Of a DNA stretch of 64,000 nucleotides, positions 34,091-46,387 are shown one piece after another. The notes under the pieces are model-generated. The model was not told the origin of the DNA and ran no database searches. It saw only the letters and a program-made list of their open reading frames with translations. Location: positions 1-64,000 of the forward strand of contig QJNS01000225.1 of the NCBI GenBank assembly GCA_004154925.1, read 5' to 3'. The DNA comes from Monosporascus cannonballus. Lineage: Eukaryota > Ascomycota > Sordariomycetes > Xylariales. The translations under genes were made by a program, and so were the position numbers. Position 1 is the first letter of the stretch; the number at the start of each line of letters is the position of its first letter.

Positions 34091-37000
34091 ATTCGTATAA
34101 TAAAGCTTTCGTTAAACCGTCGGCTAACATATTACTCGTAAACGTATAATCCACTTTAATTAAGTCTTTTTTTATAGCTTATTATAACTAATAATTATAT
34201 ACATTTATATATTATAATTTCTTTATTAATAAGATAATATTAGCGTTAATAAGCCGTATAATTTATTAATTATTATACCATATATTTAACGATTTTATAT
34301 TTAAAGTAATTCTTAATTTTTGAATTAATTGAAAATTAAAAAACGCTTTTTTAATAATTTACGCAAAAAATAATAATTCCGTTTTTATTATAAAAGTAAT
34401 TATTATATCTTATGTATTTACTTACTATCTTATTATTTTTCCGAATATCTTTATAACGTAAATTTAAAAACTCTTTCGGTTAATCGTATTATTCGCAAAA
34501 AAACGTTATTTCAAATATCCAATAAATTCTTACCCTCGAATTATAACGTTGATACTTTGGTTCTAATTAGATATAATATACTTTGGTCGGCAGCTTTATA
34601 ATATATGTCGTTAAAATTCAAATTAAATCGGGCAAATCGGAATATCGCAAAAAATATATCGGGTTACGTATTAATCGTTGTGAAAAAGATTAAACTGATT
34701 TTTTTCTAGTATTTGTTAGCAAAGTCTAAATAAGCCATATTAAGATTCGATAATAACTTACTGCTAGTTATAAATATTTTTAGGAAATTATTTAGAATTT
34801 GTTTAAATATTAAATTAACCAGCTGATTTATAAAGTTAGATTAAAATAACCGGATTTTTTTATTAGGTTTATCTTTAATTACTTTGATACCGAAGAATTA
34901 TTATAAATTTTTACCCTGTATTTAGGTATACCGTGTTTATATTTGTTAAAAATAACTAATTAACGAAATCTTAATATTTTTCGCAATATACTATAATAAT
35001 ATCGTTTATAAAAAAATAAGCACCCCTTAACGAATAAAATAATAAGGTTTATAAAAAACAAAGTTAAATCCCAACCTTTTAAACGTTTTAATAAAGTCTT
35101 CTTGCTATAACAAAAATAAATCTCTTAATTTATATAATACTTTCTTAATTAGGAAAATCTTATTACGTTACGAGTATCTTAAGGGCATTTTTATATACAT
35201 TTCGTAAAATAAGTTAATATTTATAAAGGCGTTTATAGCGTTATATTACTTAAGCTTTAGGTCGAACTTAATTATAATAACGATTAAAGCTTAAAATAAC
35301 TTTTTAACAAAAGTAATTACGTATATATTACTATAAACAGTTTTAAGCTGTTAATTACCTTATATAATAAAATAGGCCTTATATTTTTAGAGTTAACTAT
35401 ATTTATTAAACTTATAAATATATATTTATATATATCGTAAAACTTATTTCCCTTTAATAAAAAGCTAATTAACGGCCTTTTAAAATCGCATTTTTTTTAT
35501 AACTTTGCAAACAAGCTTTTTTGGCTTTACGGAATATCTCCTTTAACGAGTATATATTTAGCTTTTTATGATTTCGCAGTAATGGCGGTAAATTCTGTTT
35601 ATGCACCCGGTTTTATAATTTAAATACCTTTTTATATGCCAAGGTATTATTACTTTTTCGATTAAAATAACGCGTATTTCGAGCAGCTAACTTTTTTAAA
35701 GTTTTGTAACTTATCGGCCGGTTATCGTACGTATTTATAAAAAAGGTTAAACGTCCTATATTAAATACGGCTTCCTACACCTTGTATTCGTTTCGGATAA
35801 CACCTTTTTGGTATGGAACATACGGAAAGCCTATATTTATAACCTGTATGATATCTTTGTTTTCTATCGTTACTTTGAGTTGAACAATATAAGGGAAACC
35901 TAAGGCTATTTTTATTTCTTCCGTTGGCGTAATAATCGTAATAGTTATTAAGGCAGACGCTAATAATAATAATAATCCAAAAAACGGAAATAATTCGAAT
36001 ATAACGGTTATATAAACATAATCAGTCCTTTGCAAATAAATTTATTTTTTCTCATTCCGTACGTATCCCACATTAATATCTTTTTAAAATTATTCCTTCT
36101 GCTTAACCAGTAATTAAATTATTTCACTTCGGTTTTTATCTTTTTTTTATATATAAATTAAATAATTATTATTTTGATTAAATATTTCTACTTATCGGAA
36201 TAATTTTTATAATATTCCTTCTATAATACATAAAAAGGTATCTTTTAAGTTTTTAATATTATTTAAGAAAATGGCTTTTTCGTTAAATTATATATCTCAA
36301 ATAATAATAACTTTATAAATTAATAAGTTTTAAATTTCGTAAATATTCGTAAATCGATAATCAACAAAATAATTAATTTATATTTTAGGATTTAATTTTT
36401 AAAATCTTTTATAGCGGTAATTGTTATAACGTAAGCCATATAACCGTATATTCGTAAGTAAGCTTATTAAGATTTTCGATTAAGTATTATAACACCGTTT
36501 TTGCACGCCAAGTAAATATAATAAATTTCGTATAGGCTTCGCCAAAGAAATGAGTATTTAAGGGTACGGTTATATAAATATATTACTATTTTGAAAGTAT
36601 ATACGATTAAAAACGAAAATAACTTAACGCTATTTTATATTATAATTACATTTTTCTTAATTATACCCCTTAAACGTTTTATATCCCCATTTTAAACCTA
36701 GGTATATAACACTAAAAACTTAAATTTAATATTAAAAGAAAATAACTGGAACATATTGCGAAATTAATAATTTTTCAGAATTTCGTTATTATATTCGATT
36801 ACCTATAAAAGAACCTTATTTTAATTTTTTAGAACCTTAAGGAAATATCGAAATCTTATAATTAATATATTTTGTTTTTGATATTTAAGTAAATATCTTA
36901 AATAAAACCTGAATATTTATTAGTGGCAAATATAACGTATTTATATCTTTTAAAATCTTTTTCCAAATCTGTAAAATCGATAACGATTTTTTATCTTAAT

Positions 37001-38900
37001 CGGAATACTTTTTTTTTAGTTTACGACGTATTAACCTTTTAATATTCGACTATTATAAAACTTTTTAGGCGGACTTTTTTCGTATAGAACTATAATTAAA
37101 CGATTATTTCGAAACTTAAATGGCCTAACTTTAAGTATTATATAATAGTATTATTAATCCGTAATAATTTCGTTATTTTTAAGTTAAGGTTTTATTTATA
37201 AGTAATTAACGTTAAATAAGATATTATTACGTTAATATTTTTAATAACGAAATAATTAAACTTATTTATTAACGTAATAATTACCTAATTATACTTTTTT
37301 CGAATATAATTATTAATTTCTTTATTATTTTATTAATATCATTTTTTTCGGAGTTGCCGAAATAATACCAAATAATATACGAATTTTTCGCAATAGGTTA
37401 CGTCGTATAAACGTAACGTTTTCGTACCGTTAAAATTTCGAAAGATTATATTAACCTTTTTATACCTCTTAATCGAGACGAAATTATTATTTAGGTACAT
37501 CTCGTTACTTTATACTATAAATTTAAAATTTAAGAATTTATTAATTAAATTAAAAATATATATCGTAAACCTTAAATTACAAATAATTAAATTCCTTAAA
37601 AAATAAAATAAAATACATTTAACCTTATGTTAATTAATAATTAAAACATATATTAATATTTGTCGTACCTTTTTTAAAAATTAACTTATTTTTTATATAA
37701 TAAATCTTTTTCTAGTTTTCGATAAACGGTCCCATTTTTTTCCTTTACAAATTAATCGGCGGAAATTCGTTTTTAAATATATATTATTATCTTATCATGA
37801 AAACGGAAACCTTTTAAACCTTTTTTAAAAAACATATAATAATAATTAAATAATATATAATAATTAATTAAATATGTTTTATAACGAATACTCTATATAT
37901 TTAATTTCTAACGCTTTCGCTTATTACCGTTTCGGTCTATATAAAAACTTTTATAATTACTTCGTTTCGATCTACGGCTTAAAATTCTTCCTTATAAGTA
38001 AAAGTTAATATTCTTAAGATTTTCTTAATTAAAATCGTTTGAATTAAAAGTATTTGCAAATATCCTATAAAACATTAAAAATATGGTCTTAATATTTCGT
38101 AATATAAATATAGAATAAATTATAACCGAATAATCCAAAAAATTAATTATCGTTTTTTAAAAACTAATTACACCGTTATCGATTTTAGCCTTTTTTATTA
38201 TTTCAAAAATAATAAACTATATCCTAATTATAATGACTAATATTATATATAGGTCGATAATTTATATAATTGTCGTCTTCGTTTTTGAAATACTATATTG
38301 TTATCCTAAAATTATAATTTTTTGTTATTTCACGATTTATTTATTTAATTTCTTGTTAAATTTCGAAACTTATTTTAATAATTTGCGATATTTTCGTAAA
38401 ATATTAATCAGGAATTTATTATCGTATACCTTGGCGAATTCGCCTAGGTTAACGTATTACTTTCGTAAATTCTTTCCTAAAAAAACTAGTTTCTTTAATC
38501 GCCGAAAAAATCGATTTTTAAACCAATTTCGTAAGATCGTTAATATTTTTGCAGACAATATTGTATTTCCGATCTCTGTAAATATATACCATAAAATTCT
38601 GATTATAGGTTTATTTACTTTCAGTTGTTATCTTAAAGGTATTCGTTAAATAATTAATATAATTAATTTTTTAGGTAACTCCTTTAAAAAATATAAATGT
38701 AAACGAAAAATCGCTTAAAGTATTAATTCGTATCGTATAACAAATTCGTCTTTTTGAATAAGAAGCTATATTAGGTTTTATAGGTCTAATAGGCTATTAA
38801 AAGTTCTAATTAAGATCGATATAATTCCAAACATCGAACGCATATACTTTAAATTGGAATTCGCTTTTAAAGCGATCCCAGTTTTTAAATCTCTTATAGA
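34091..38900 (-). pseudogene. Copia polyprotein remnants
   Basis: Readable minus-strand blocks are the RNase H tail (VDYTFTSNMLADGLTKALLY, 34091-34160) and a reverse-transcriptase active-site block FINDIIIVY (around 34995-35012) in place of the usual YVDDIIxV. The first catalytic Asp is Asn (AAC from GAC). Integrase and Gag parts were not readable through the stops. Short plus-strand frames in this span (for example 35775-36035 minus and 38233-38649 plus) are by-products of AT-rich decay. Confidence 0.7.
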
Positions 38901-39040
38901 TAACGGAAAACGTTAACGGTACGGTTATTATCAATATTATAAACGTATTTCGATAATTACAATTAATATATAATTTATATCATCTTAGCAGTAATTAATT
39001 AATTAATATATGCTCTAATTAAACAAATAAAATTTTTAAT

Positions 39041-39204
39041 TGTTAGATATAAAGGACATCAATTATATCTGTATTGATAACTCGTTACAGGTGCTCTAGA
39101 ACGCGCACTGCACTTTAAGGTGATCTAGTCCCGGAATATATATGTTCCGATCAAAGGGAATCTTCCGTGTATGAGGTGCTAGAGCACCTCCCTACTAGCT
39201 GACA
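39041..39204 (-). repeat. Right (5') LTR of copia element
   Basis: 164 bp, less RIP-damaged than the left copy. Confidence 0.92.
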
Positions 39205-39598
39205 GAATTCCCTTAATAAAACAACCTGTTAAAAATCCTAACCTTAATTCCATAGAAAACGTATGGTTCTGGATGAAAAACAGATTATATTGTTATTACG
39301 AAACGGACAAAATAACGTTAGAGGAGTTATAATACGCGTTATATAAAGCCTGGAAGGCAGTTCCTAAATCCTTGCTTAAAAATATCGCGAGAAACATACC
39401 GGACAGGCTGAAAAAGGTGATCGAAAACGACGATAACATAAGCAGTTATTGATAACAAAGTGACTAGTTAGGTTAGGTAGCTTCTAGGCTAATTTGTATG
39501 GGAATCTACTTCGAGGCCACTAATCCAATAGGGTTAAATTGTTAGAAAAAGACCGGGGCGAATATCGCACTAACTGCAATAATTTCTGTTAGAGTATA

Positions 39599-40169
39599 GA
39601 GAAAAGCTTTGAGAAAGTAAGACGAACGTGACGTAGCAGCAAATTCGGATGGAATAAAAAACGTCAAAATTGTTTACTTTAAAAAATAAAAAAGAAATTA
39701 AAAAAAATAATTCAACTAAATAGCGTAGCGATTGCTTAGTAAATGCATTTAAAAAGTTTTTTTTTATATTTTAAATATTTTTGTTACAGTCCCAAGTAAC
39801 ACCTTGAAGATATATAGGGCAGAACAAAGCGATCAGGGCTCAACCTAACAACGTTCCACTTTTAGTAGTGTGATAGCTATGCCCTTGTTTTCGTGCCGTA
39901 ACAATTTTTCTACATTTTATATCTATAATAATTTCGTAATAAGATTTAAATAATCAAGGTTAAAATAAATTTTGAATGGTAATTTAAAAACGTTGTAATA
40001 TAATTATTAAGAAATTTTAAAATATATATTTATTCAAATATATTCAAATTAATTTTGTAAGTACTTTGTTAAACAATGTATAAAATCTATATAATGTATA
40101 TGCATAATAATATAAATTAATAAATAAGTGAATAATATTTAATGTATTATAAATAATCAAATATAAAAT
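39599..40169. other. Spacer between elements
   Basis: Moderately AT-rich sequence, possibly old host DNA, between Tc1-type element 2 and the E-group LTR. Its only recognised feature is the 122-bp solo LTR. Confidence 0.5.
39782..39903 (+). mobile_element. 122-bp solo LTR (or terminal-repeat unit), copy 1
   Basis: Starts TGTTACAGTCC and ends GTGCCGTAACA, with perfect 5-bp target duplication ATTTT (39777-39781, 39904-39908). An inverse copy of exactly the same length lies at 49990-50111. TG...CA ends plus a 5-bp duplication indicate integrase-mediated insertion. The parent element is not in the window. It remains much more GC-rich than its surroundings. Confidence 0.8.
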
Positions 40170-40516
40170 TATAACGCTCAAAAGTTTAACTAATTATTAA
40201 ACCTTGGTCGTACAGATTTATATTAATAGCACTATCGTAAAAATTTAAACAATAAAATATATCGATGATATTTTATTATATTAAAAGCCTTTTAAATAAC
40301 GAAATTATATTATACATTAATATTACTTAAATTATTTAATTTAATAAGCCTCTGTATGTAATCCGGCTTACTGGCTTACTATTAATAAATTAATAATTTA
40401 GCTTATAAGCTTATTATCTATAAGCTGGTAATATATTACGTAATCTAATTTATTCCAGTTCTCGGTTATTTCTCTTGCGATCGTTTCTAAATGCTGGAAC
40501 TTACTAAATCGTAATA
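40170..40516 (-). repeat. LTR of gypsy E (3' LTR)
   Basis: 347 bp starting TATAACGCTC and ending GTAATA. It shares the TAATTATTAAACCTTGGTCGT segment with the LTRs of A, B and C. A relic of the antisense ORF follows at about 40579 (MLNRISKHRFRKIERR). Confidence 0.75.
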
Positions 40517-42294
40517 CTATTTCTCTTTAAAAATCTTGCTTTTAAGATTTGTTTCTCTAATAAGTTCTTTATTTCTTTAATTATGCTAAATCGTATTTCT
40601 AAACATCGTTTTCGTAAAATCGAAAGACGCTATATATTAATTAATTGAATTAAAATAAAAGGTTTTAAAATATATTGTATTTTTTTTACTTTTTAAAATA
40701 TTTCATTTATTAAATAATAAAAAAGGTTTCTCGCTACGAGAAGTATATACGTCTCGATTAGTTATATAATAAAATAAATATTCTTATTTCTATAATTAAC
40801 TATTACATAGCCGAAGCCCGTCATTTAAAAAAAGAATTAACTGTCGAAAAGACCGTATTCGAATTTTTCGTCCGATTATTCCGTATTTGTTATTAACAAC
40901 AATAACATTAAGGACAAGATATCAAATTTATTAGTCGTACTTTTTAATCTTTGCACGAACTTAACTACTTAAAATCTCGTAAAATTAAAACGATAATAAA
41001 GGTTTAAATCTTTAAAAGTATAAACGTTATTAATTGAAATTTAGTTAATTTATAAATACCGTTTTTACAAAATGATAACTAGACCGTAATCTTTGGGTTC
41101 ATTATTATTAATGAAAATTTCTTAATAAGCGCTGGCTATTCGTAAGATTTTTTGCGCACTTCTAGATATTTTCGAAATTTAAATGCTTTTTCTATTTCAT
41201 TAAATATTAGAAAAAGATTTTCGCGTGCAATTTCGTTTTTTGTTTTTACGTTATTTTATCTTATTTAAACTTTAAAAGTATTCGTTATTGACTTATGCAA
41301 AAAAAATATAAAAATAGAATGAAATCTAACGTTCGATAAAACCTTTAACCAATAATTATTTCCTAAGATTCTCTTAATAATTTTATATAAACCAATATAT
41401 TTAAAATCGAAACTTTTGCTGGTTTTTTATTTAAATGAGTTTTATAATAAAAAGATTTTTTTTCTTTTTTAAAATTGATTTTCTAACCGTTTTTCGTTAT
41501 AATATTTGCTTATTTAACCGCGTTCGAATTTCAATTTTATCTTTATTTTTTGATATATAACTATTTATGCTGTTTTAATATAAATATTATTTTAATATTT
41601 ATAGATCTACTAAGTGTTTCTCGATAAACTTTTAAGTCAAATCTAAAAATAACATTTATTAAAATAGTTTTAGTATATTTATAGTAATTAATATTCTAAA
41701 TTAATTACGTAATAAATATTTTAACCTAGTTATTCTACTTATAATTAACAGAATATTGAAAATACGCTATAAATATTTAATTTAATTGTTTCGCTAATTT
41801 ATTTGTTCAAAATTTAAATACGTTGAATAATATATACTTTAAATCGATTTATATTAATAAAGATTTCCAAAACTTTAAAATAAACGTAATCTCTTTATCG
41901 GAAATAATTTTGTATCGTAATCTGTATATATTAAAAATAGTTTGACGAAAAATATATATTATTTATTTTATATTTACATTTTTATAATACTATAAAAATA
42001 TAACAATATAGTAACTTAATTAACGATATCAAAAGTAGTATCGCAATATACCTTCCTAAGTTTATAATATAAGAAATTTAATAATAAAATCTATAATAAC
42101 TTAATCTTATATTTTTTAAAAACTGATAATAGTTATAACTCTTTATAAAATCTATATTATTGTATTTTGACCTTATTATACAGATTGTATTATTATTGTA
42201 TTTTTAAATAGTTATGTAATTATTGTTCGTATATTTATCGTATTAAGTTTACTTTATGTTTTTCTACGATTTATAATTTTTTTTCGAAATCTGG

Positions 42295-42663
42295 TATAAC
42301 AACTAGATAGTTTTAACCAACTATTAAATCCTAGTTATACGGGTTTATGTTAATAGAAATATTATGAAACTCTAAGTAATAAATATGATAACTGGTTACG
42401 TTTCGTAATACTAAAGGCGTTTTAAATAACGAAATATTATTATAAACTATTTATATTTACGTTATAGAAATAAATATAGCTATATATTATAATTTGTTGC
42501 CTTTATCGACCTTAGCTTTAAAGGTTTCACGTTTAATTTTATCGAATCTAGCTTTAAAAGTTTTACGTTTGATTTTATCAAGGCGTTACGTAACGTAGCT
42601 TATTTAGCTCGTAAATCCTTATTGCAATCGTTTTGTAAGGCCGTACCTTTTTAAGTTATAATA
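42295..42663 (-). repeat. Left (3') LTR of gypsy C
   Basis: 369 bp. Contains two related segments ending GTTTCACGTTTAATTTTATC and GTTTTACGTTTGATTTTATC, a short internal duplication also present in the right LTR. Confidence 0.85.
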
Positions 42664-43350
42664 CCATTTTTCTTTCTATAATTTTCGTTGTGAAAATCTT
42701 TTTATAATATATTTTTATTTTTATTCATTATATTAAGTCGTATCGAAAAATTAATTAATAAAAAAACGAAACAGTGAAATATCTTATTTCGATTTATTAC
42801 TTTTTTTGTATTATAGATATACTCGTATATTCGTATTATACAGGTTGCAGTTTATTGTTTTATCGTATTTTTATATTAGACTTTTCCCGATTTGAAAAAT
42901 ATGCAACGCGAAATTAAGGCCTTTATAATATTAACGGCTTTTTATTTCCTAATTAGAACGTTTTATTTTTAACTATTTACGAACAAAATTCGAATTCGAA
43001 AAAAACGAAACAAAAAGTAAACCGAGCGTAAGCTACGGTTCGTTATTTTCGAAAATAAAAGAAATTATAAGCCAGCCGTATATGTCGTATATTAATTTAA
43101 GATTTATAATTCTTAGAAATATTAAAAAGTTAAAACGTAAAAAAGATTTTAAAAAAACAAAGTAATATATTATACAAGTGCCGTTTCAGATATTATTACG
43201 TTTTTTAATTAGTCGGAATGAGAAAATACCGACTGGACTTTTATAAACGTAATTAACTGGGATAACTTTAATCCTAGCGACGTTATTATGAATCGAAATT
43301 TTTAATAAGCCTTAGATATTTATGAGACTTTTTGCGAATTTTCGGATATT

Positions 43351-43760
43351 TACAACGAATTTGTTATATATCTATTTGAAAGTATAAGCAATATTCGAAA
43401 TGAGATCTTGATTTGCATATAATAATAGAGCGAAAAATAATTTAAAGATTTATTTATTAAAAAGATTTGCGTTTTTTTTTCTAATAAAAAACGGCTGTTT
43501 TTAGATATAAACTTAGATTAATAGCTAAAAAAACCAAAAATTAAAATAGGTATTATTTTATAAAAAAAACTTAATTTATTATATATTTTAATTTCTAAAA
43601 CGAATATATTATAAATCTATATCAACTATGTAAATTATATAATTTAAATTTAGATTACTTTAGCGACTAAACTTTTCTGTCCGTAATTTAATTGCGACAG
43701 GTTCGCGTTAGGTCTTAAAGGTTGGTTTTTTTAGAAATAAAAACCTTTGTTTCTGTAATA
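43351..43760 (-). repeat. Left (3') LTR of gypsy D
   Basis: 410 bp; ends TGTTTCTGTAATA, matching the right copy. Confidence 0.87.
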
Positions 43761-43919
43761 TTATTTCCTTTTTCAAGGAATTTTGTCTTAAAGATAAGAA
43801 CCGTAAGTAGTTATTTTTATTTTGTTAGAAAAACTTCTAAAGGTTTTTTTTAGCCGATTTTATTATAATAGATCGTATTCAATAAGAAAAAAAAAGAAAT
43901 TTTCGTTTAAATTAAGGCT

Positions 43920-44570
43920 TTTTTTTGCAACGCGTACGTTGATTATATCAAAATGTTTAGCGTTAAGAATTTTTTTATTTTAATTGAATTCGTATCAGCG
44001 AAACCGAATTTCTTACCTTTTTAATATTTTAAGTTGTAATTATTATATTTGTCGTTAGTATTTTATTTGTAATATTTTAAGCATGAATATTTTGACGAGA
44101 TTAAGCAAAAAATATAATTGTTTAAAAAAGAATGACGTAAAGTTGAAAATAATTTTATGGCGTATTAAAGGATTGCCGAAAAAGAATTAGATAATTTGCG
44201 TTAACGTTAAGAAAAGGTATTTCGCTGACGAAGAAAGAAATTCCAAGAATTCATTAGTCGATTACGATATTTATCTTTTTAATAAGAGGTTTTAAAAAAA
44301 AGGTCGTAATTACCTAAAAGAAAAAAATTCAACTGGATTAATTAAAAATTTAAAAAAAAAAGTTAAAAAAAAGTAGCGTTATATAAACGCAAAATAAGCC
44401 TAGCTTGTTTTCGAAATAGACGTTATCGTAAAGACGTTTATTTTTTTCGACTAGTACGCCGTAGGGTTAGATTTAAGCGAGAGATCGTTATTGCCCGCGA
44501 TTTTAGTCGCGCTGGAGACGATCGGCCAGAATTTAGCAATGAAACATTTTAACTAGGCTTATTGCATTTG
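43920..44570 (+). pseudogene. Antisense extra ORF of gypsy D
   Basis: Plus-strand coding trace next to the 3' LTR, opposite in direction to RT. A Tyr/Cys-like spacing occurs around 44010-44090 (TAT codons at intervals resembling a cysteine cluster). A charged helix-like segment with short open runs follows (AEKELDNLR, FQEFISRLRYL, YFFRLVRRRVRFKREIVIAR). In-frame TAA/TAG codons occur where CAA/CAG would suit. The position and layout match the extra ORFs of elements A and B. The zinc-cluster reading is weaker here. Confidence 0.4.
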
Positions 44571-46387
44571 TCAAGTAATTAAGTAGTTTTTCAATGTTTT
44601 TTTTCGTATAAGTATTGTTTTTATTTAATTAGGTATTGAATTTTATTTTTAATTATTTTGGAGTACAGTATATATTTAACTTCGTATATGTGAATATCTT
44701 TTTAATTTCTAGGTTTGTTTTTAATAGAGCGTTTTTAGGTATTTATTTAAATAAAGAAATGTGAAAAAATAAGATGTATTTTAATGAGTTTAGATAATAA
44801 ATGTCGATAGTTAGTTTTGAAAATAATTTCGTTAATTTTGAACGGGCTAAACCTTTTTAAATTAAGTTTTTCGTTAAACTTTTTTGTTTTGATTTATATG
44901 ATATTTAAGGTTACGTTTTGTTTCTAGCGTATCGATTAAATTTTATTTCCTTTTATTAAAATTAAATTCTTAATTCTTTTAAATTATAATATTGGATTAT
45001 ACGTTGTTAATAAATTGTAATTGATTTAGAAAATAAGTTTAAGTTATTTTAATTTTTATTATTAACGATTTTATTTTTGGAATAATCGTAACGATATTTT
45101 GTACTATATTAAATAATTATTTAAGCCGTTTCGTTTTTGTCTTATATCTATATATAATTAGTTAAAGAGATATACTCATATTTTCGTTCCTAAATATATT
45201 ATACAGGATTTCTATTAACAATAAAAATGCTACTTATTTTATTAATAATTAACGTAATTTCGAAAATATTATTATAAGATTTGATTCTCTTTTTTGATTT
45301 AGCCGTTCTTTTTTTAAAAAAATAATAAATTATTAAGAATTTAAACTTTATTTTTATTTATTTGAAAAGGCCAGTGCCGAATTTTAAAATAAAAAACATA
45401 TTTCTATTAAAAAGGAATGTTTTAGATATTTTATACTTGATTAATTAGTATTTAATAAAGGTATAAGCTAATTATTTTGCCGTTACGTTTTTTTAAAAAG
45501 TAGAAAGTAGTTCTATTTGGTAAATTTGTTAACAAATACATGTATTTCGGCGTATTCGATTTTAATAACAGGGTTTTTTAAATAAACAAAGTTAATAAAA
45601 AGGTCTAAAGCTATCATATTTTATATTTTGTTATAAATATCAATTGATTATAATAATCTGTAAGGTTTATAGCATATTATTTTAGTCTTATTATTAATAT
45701 TATATTTCTTAACAATTGTCTTAAGTATTTGTCGCAATTTTAAAAATTTCTTAATGTCTATATAATAGATTTTAGTGAAAATCTTTTACGAATTATTTTT
45801 ATTAATGTTTTAAAACGTAAATCTTTTATAGAGTAATAATTATTCTTTTAGTTGTTTGTTTAAGTGATAAATTTCTTTAGGTTTTTCTGTATCGTGAAAG
45901 TTTCGAAATTATATTAAAGATTTAAATATTAATCTTTTTATTATTTTGTACAATTTTATAATGTTATTTTTATTATATTATAACATTTATATAGCTATTT
46001 GACAATTTGAAAATTGTAATTCTTTTTGCGACTAAGAAAATCCGTTTGAATGTTTTTTTCTTTGATATAATATATTTTAAAGTTAAATCTTAGTTGAAAA
46101 ATTATCTAAGTTTTATATTATTTATTTAATTCTTACGCTTTTATAAATTGAATAAAGCTTTTATAATCGAAATAAATATCGAAACATTGTTTAATTTCGT
46201 TAAAAAGGTTTTTTCTTTAAAAAATTAATAATTACTAATATTCTTTTATCGTAAAAAAAGTTTTTAAATTTTGCGTTTTAAAATATTATTAAGTAATGTG
46301 CTATTAGGCATTATCTTCTATTATTTATTTGTTATTTGAAAATTACGCTTTAGATATAATTTAAGATATCAGTTTTTAATTAACGTA

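Larger units (their letters stand above)
33727..39204 (-). mobile_element. Ty1/copia retrotransposon with short LTRs
   Basis: 5478 bp with two 164-bp LTRs (33727-33890 and 39041-39204; TGTCAG/TGTTAG starts, GACA/AATA ends) and a perfect target duplication GAATT (33722-33726, 39205-39209). Coding is minus. Reverse transcriptase lies near 35001, and RNase H ends near 34091-34160 with MLADGLTKALLYEFF, typical of copia RNase H. RT upstream of RNase H at the 3' end and short LTRs fit copia. The left (3') LTR is more RIP-damaged than the right. It is inserted inside Tc1-type element 2. Confidence 0.9.
32773..39452 (+). pseudogene. Tc1-type transposase relic, element 2, split by copia
   Basis: The N-terminal part is open at 32773-33084 (MANQKLFLQNRLKPTSPTIA, then a long Lys run coded by a poly-A tract), followed by RIP stops to 33726. 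After the copia insertion it resumes at 39210 with NPNLNSIENVWFWMKNRLYC (catalytic Glu block) and KAWKAVPKSLLKNIARNIPD, ending at TGA 39450-39452. One in-frame TAA remains in the C-terminal part. The family call rests on the LNxIENVW block, TA target and TIRs. Confidence 0.82.
32517..39596 (+). mobile_element. Tc1/mariner-type element 2, hosting a copia element
   Basis: TA target duplication at 32515-32516 and 39597-39598. Imperfect inverted repeats of about 50 bp share the exact core ATTATTGCAGTTAGTG. Without the copia insertion and its duplicated target it is about 1.6 kb. The transposase relic is on the plus strand. The left edge is the exact start of AT block 2 next to msrA. Confidence 0.88.

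Noticed and set aside
38233..38649. 138-codon plus-strand frame in the copia element
   Set aside because: Antisense to the copia coding direction, rich in Phe/Ile/Tyr/Asn as expected of AT-rich decay; no motif.
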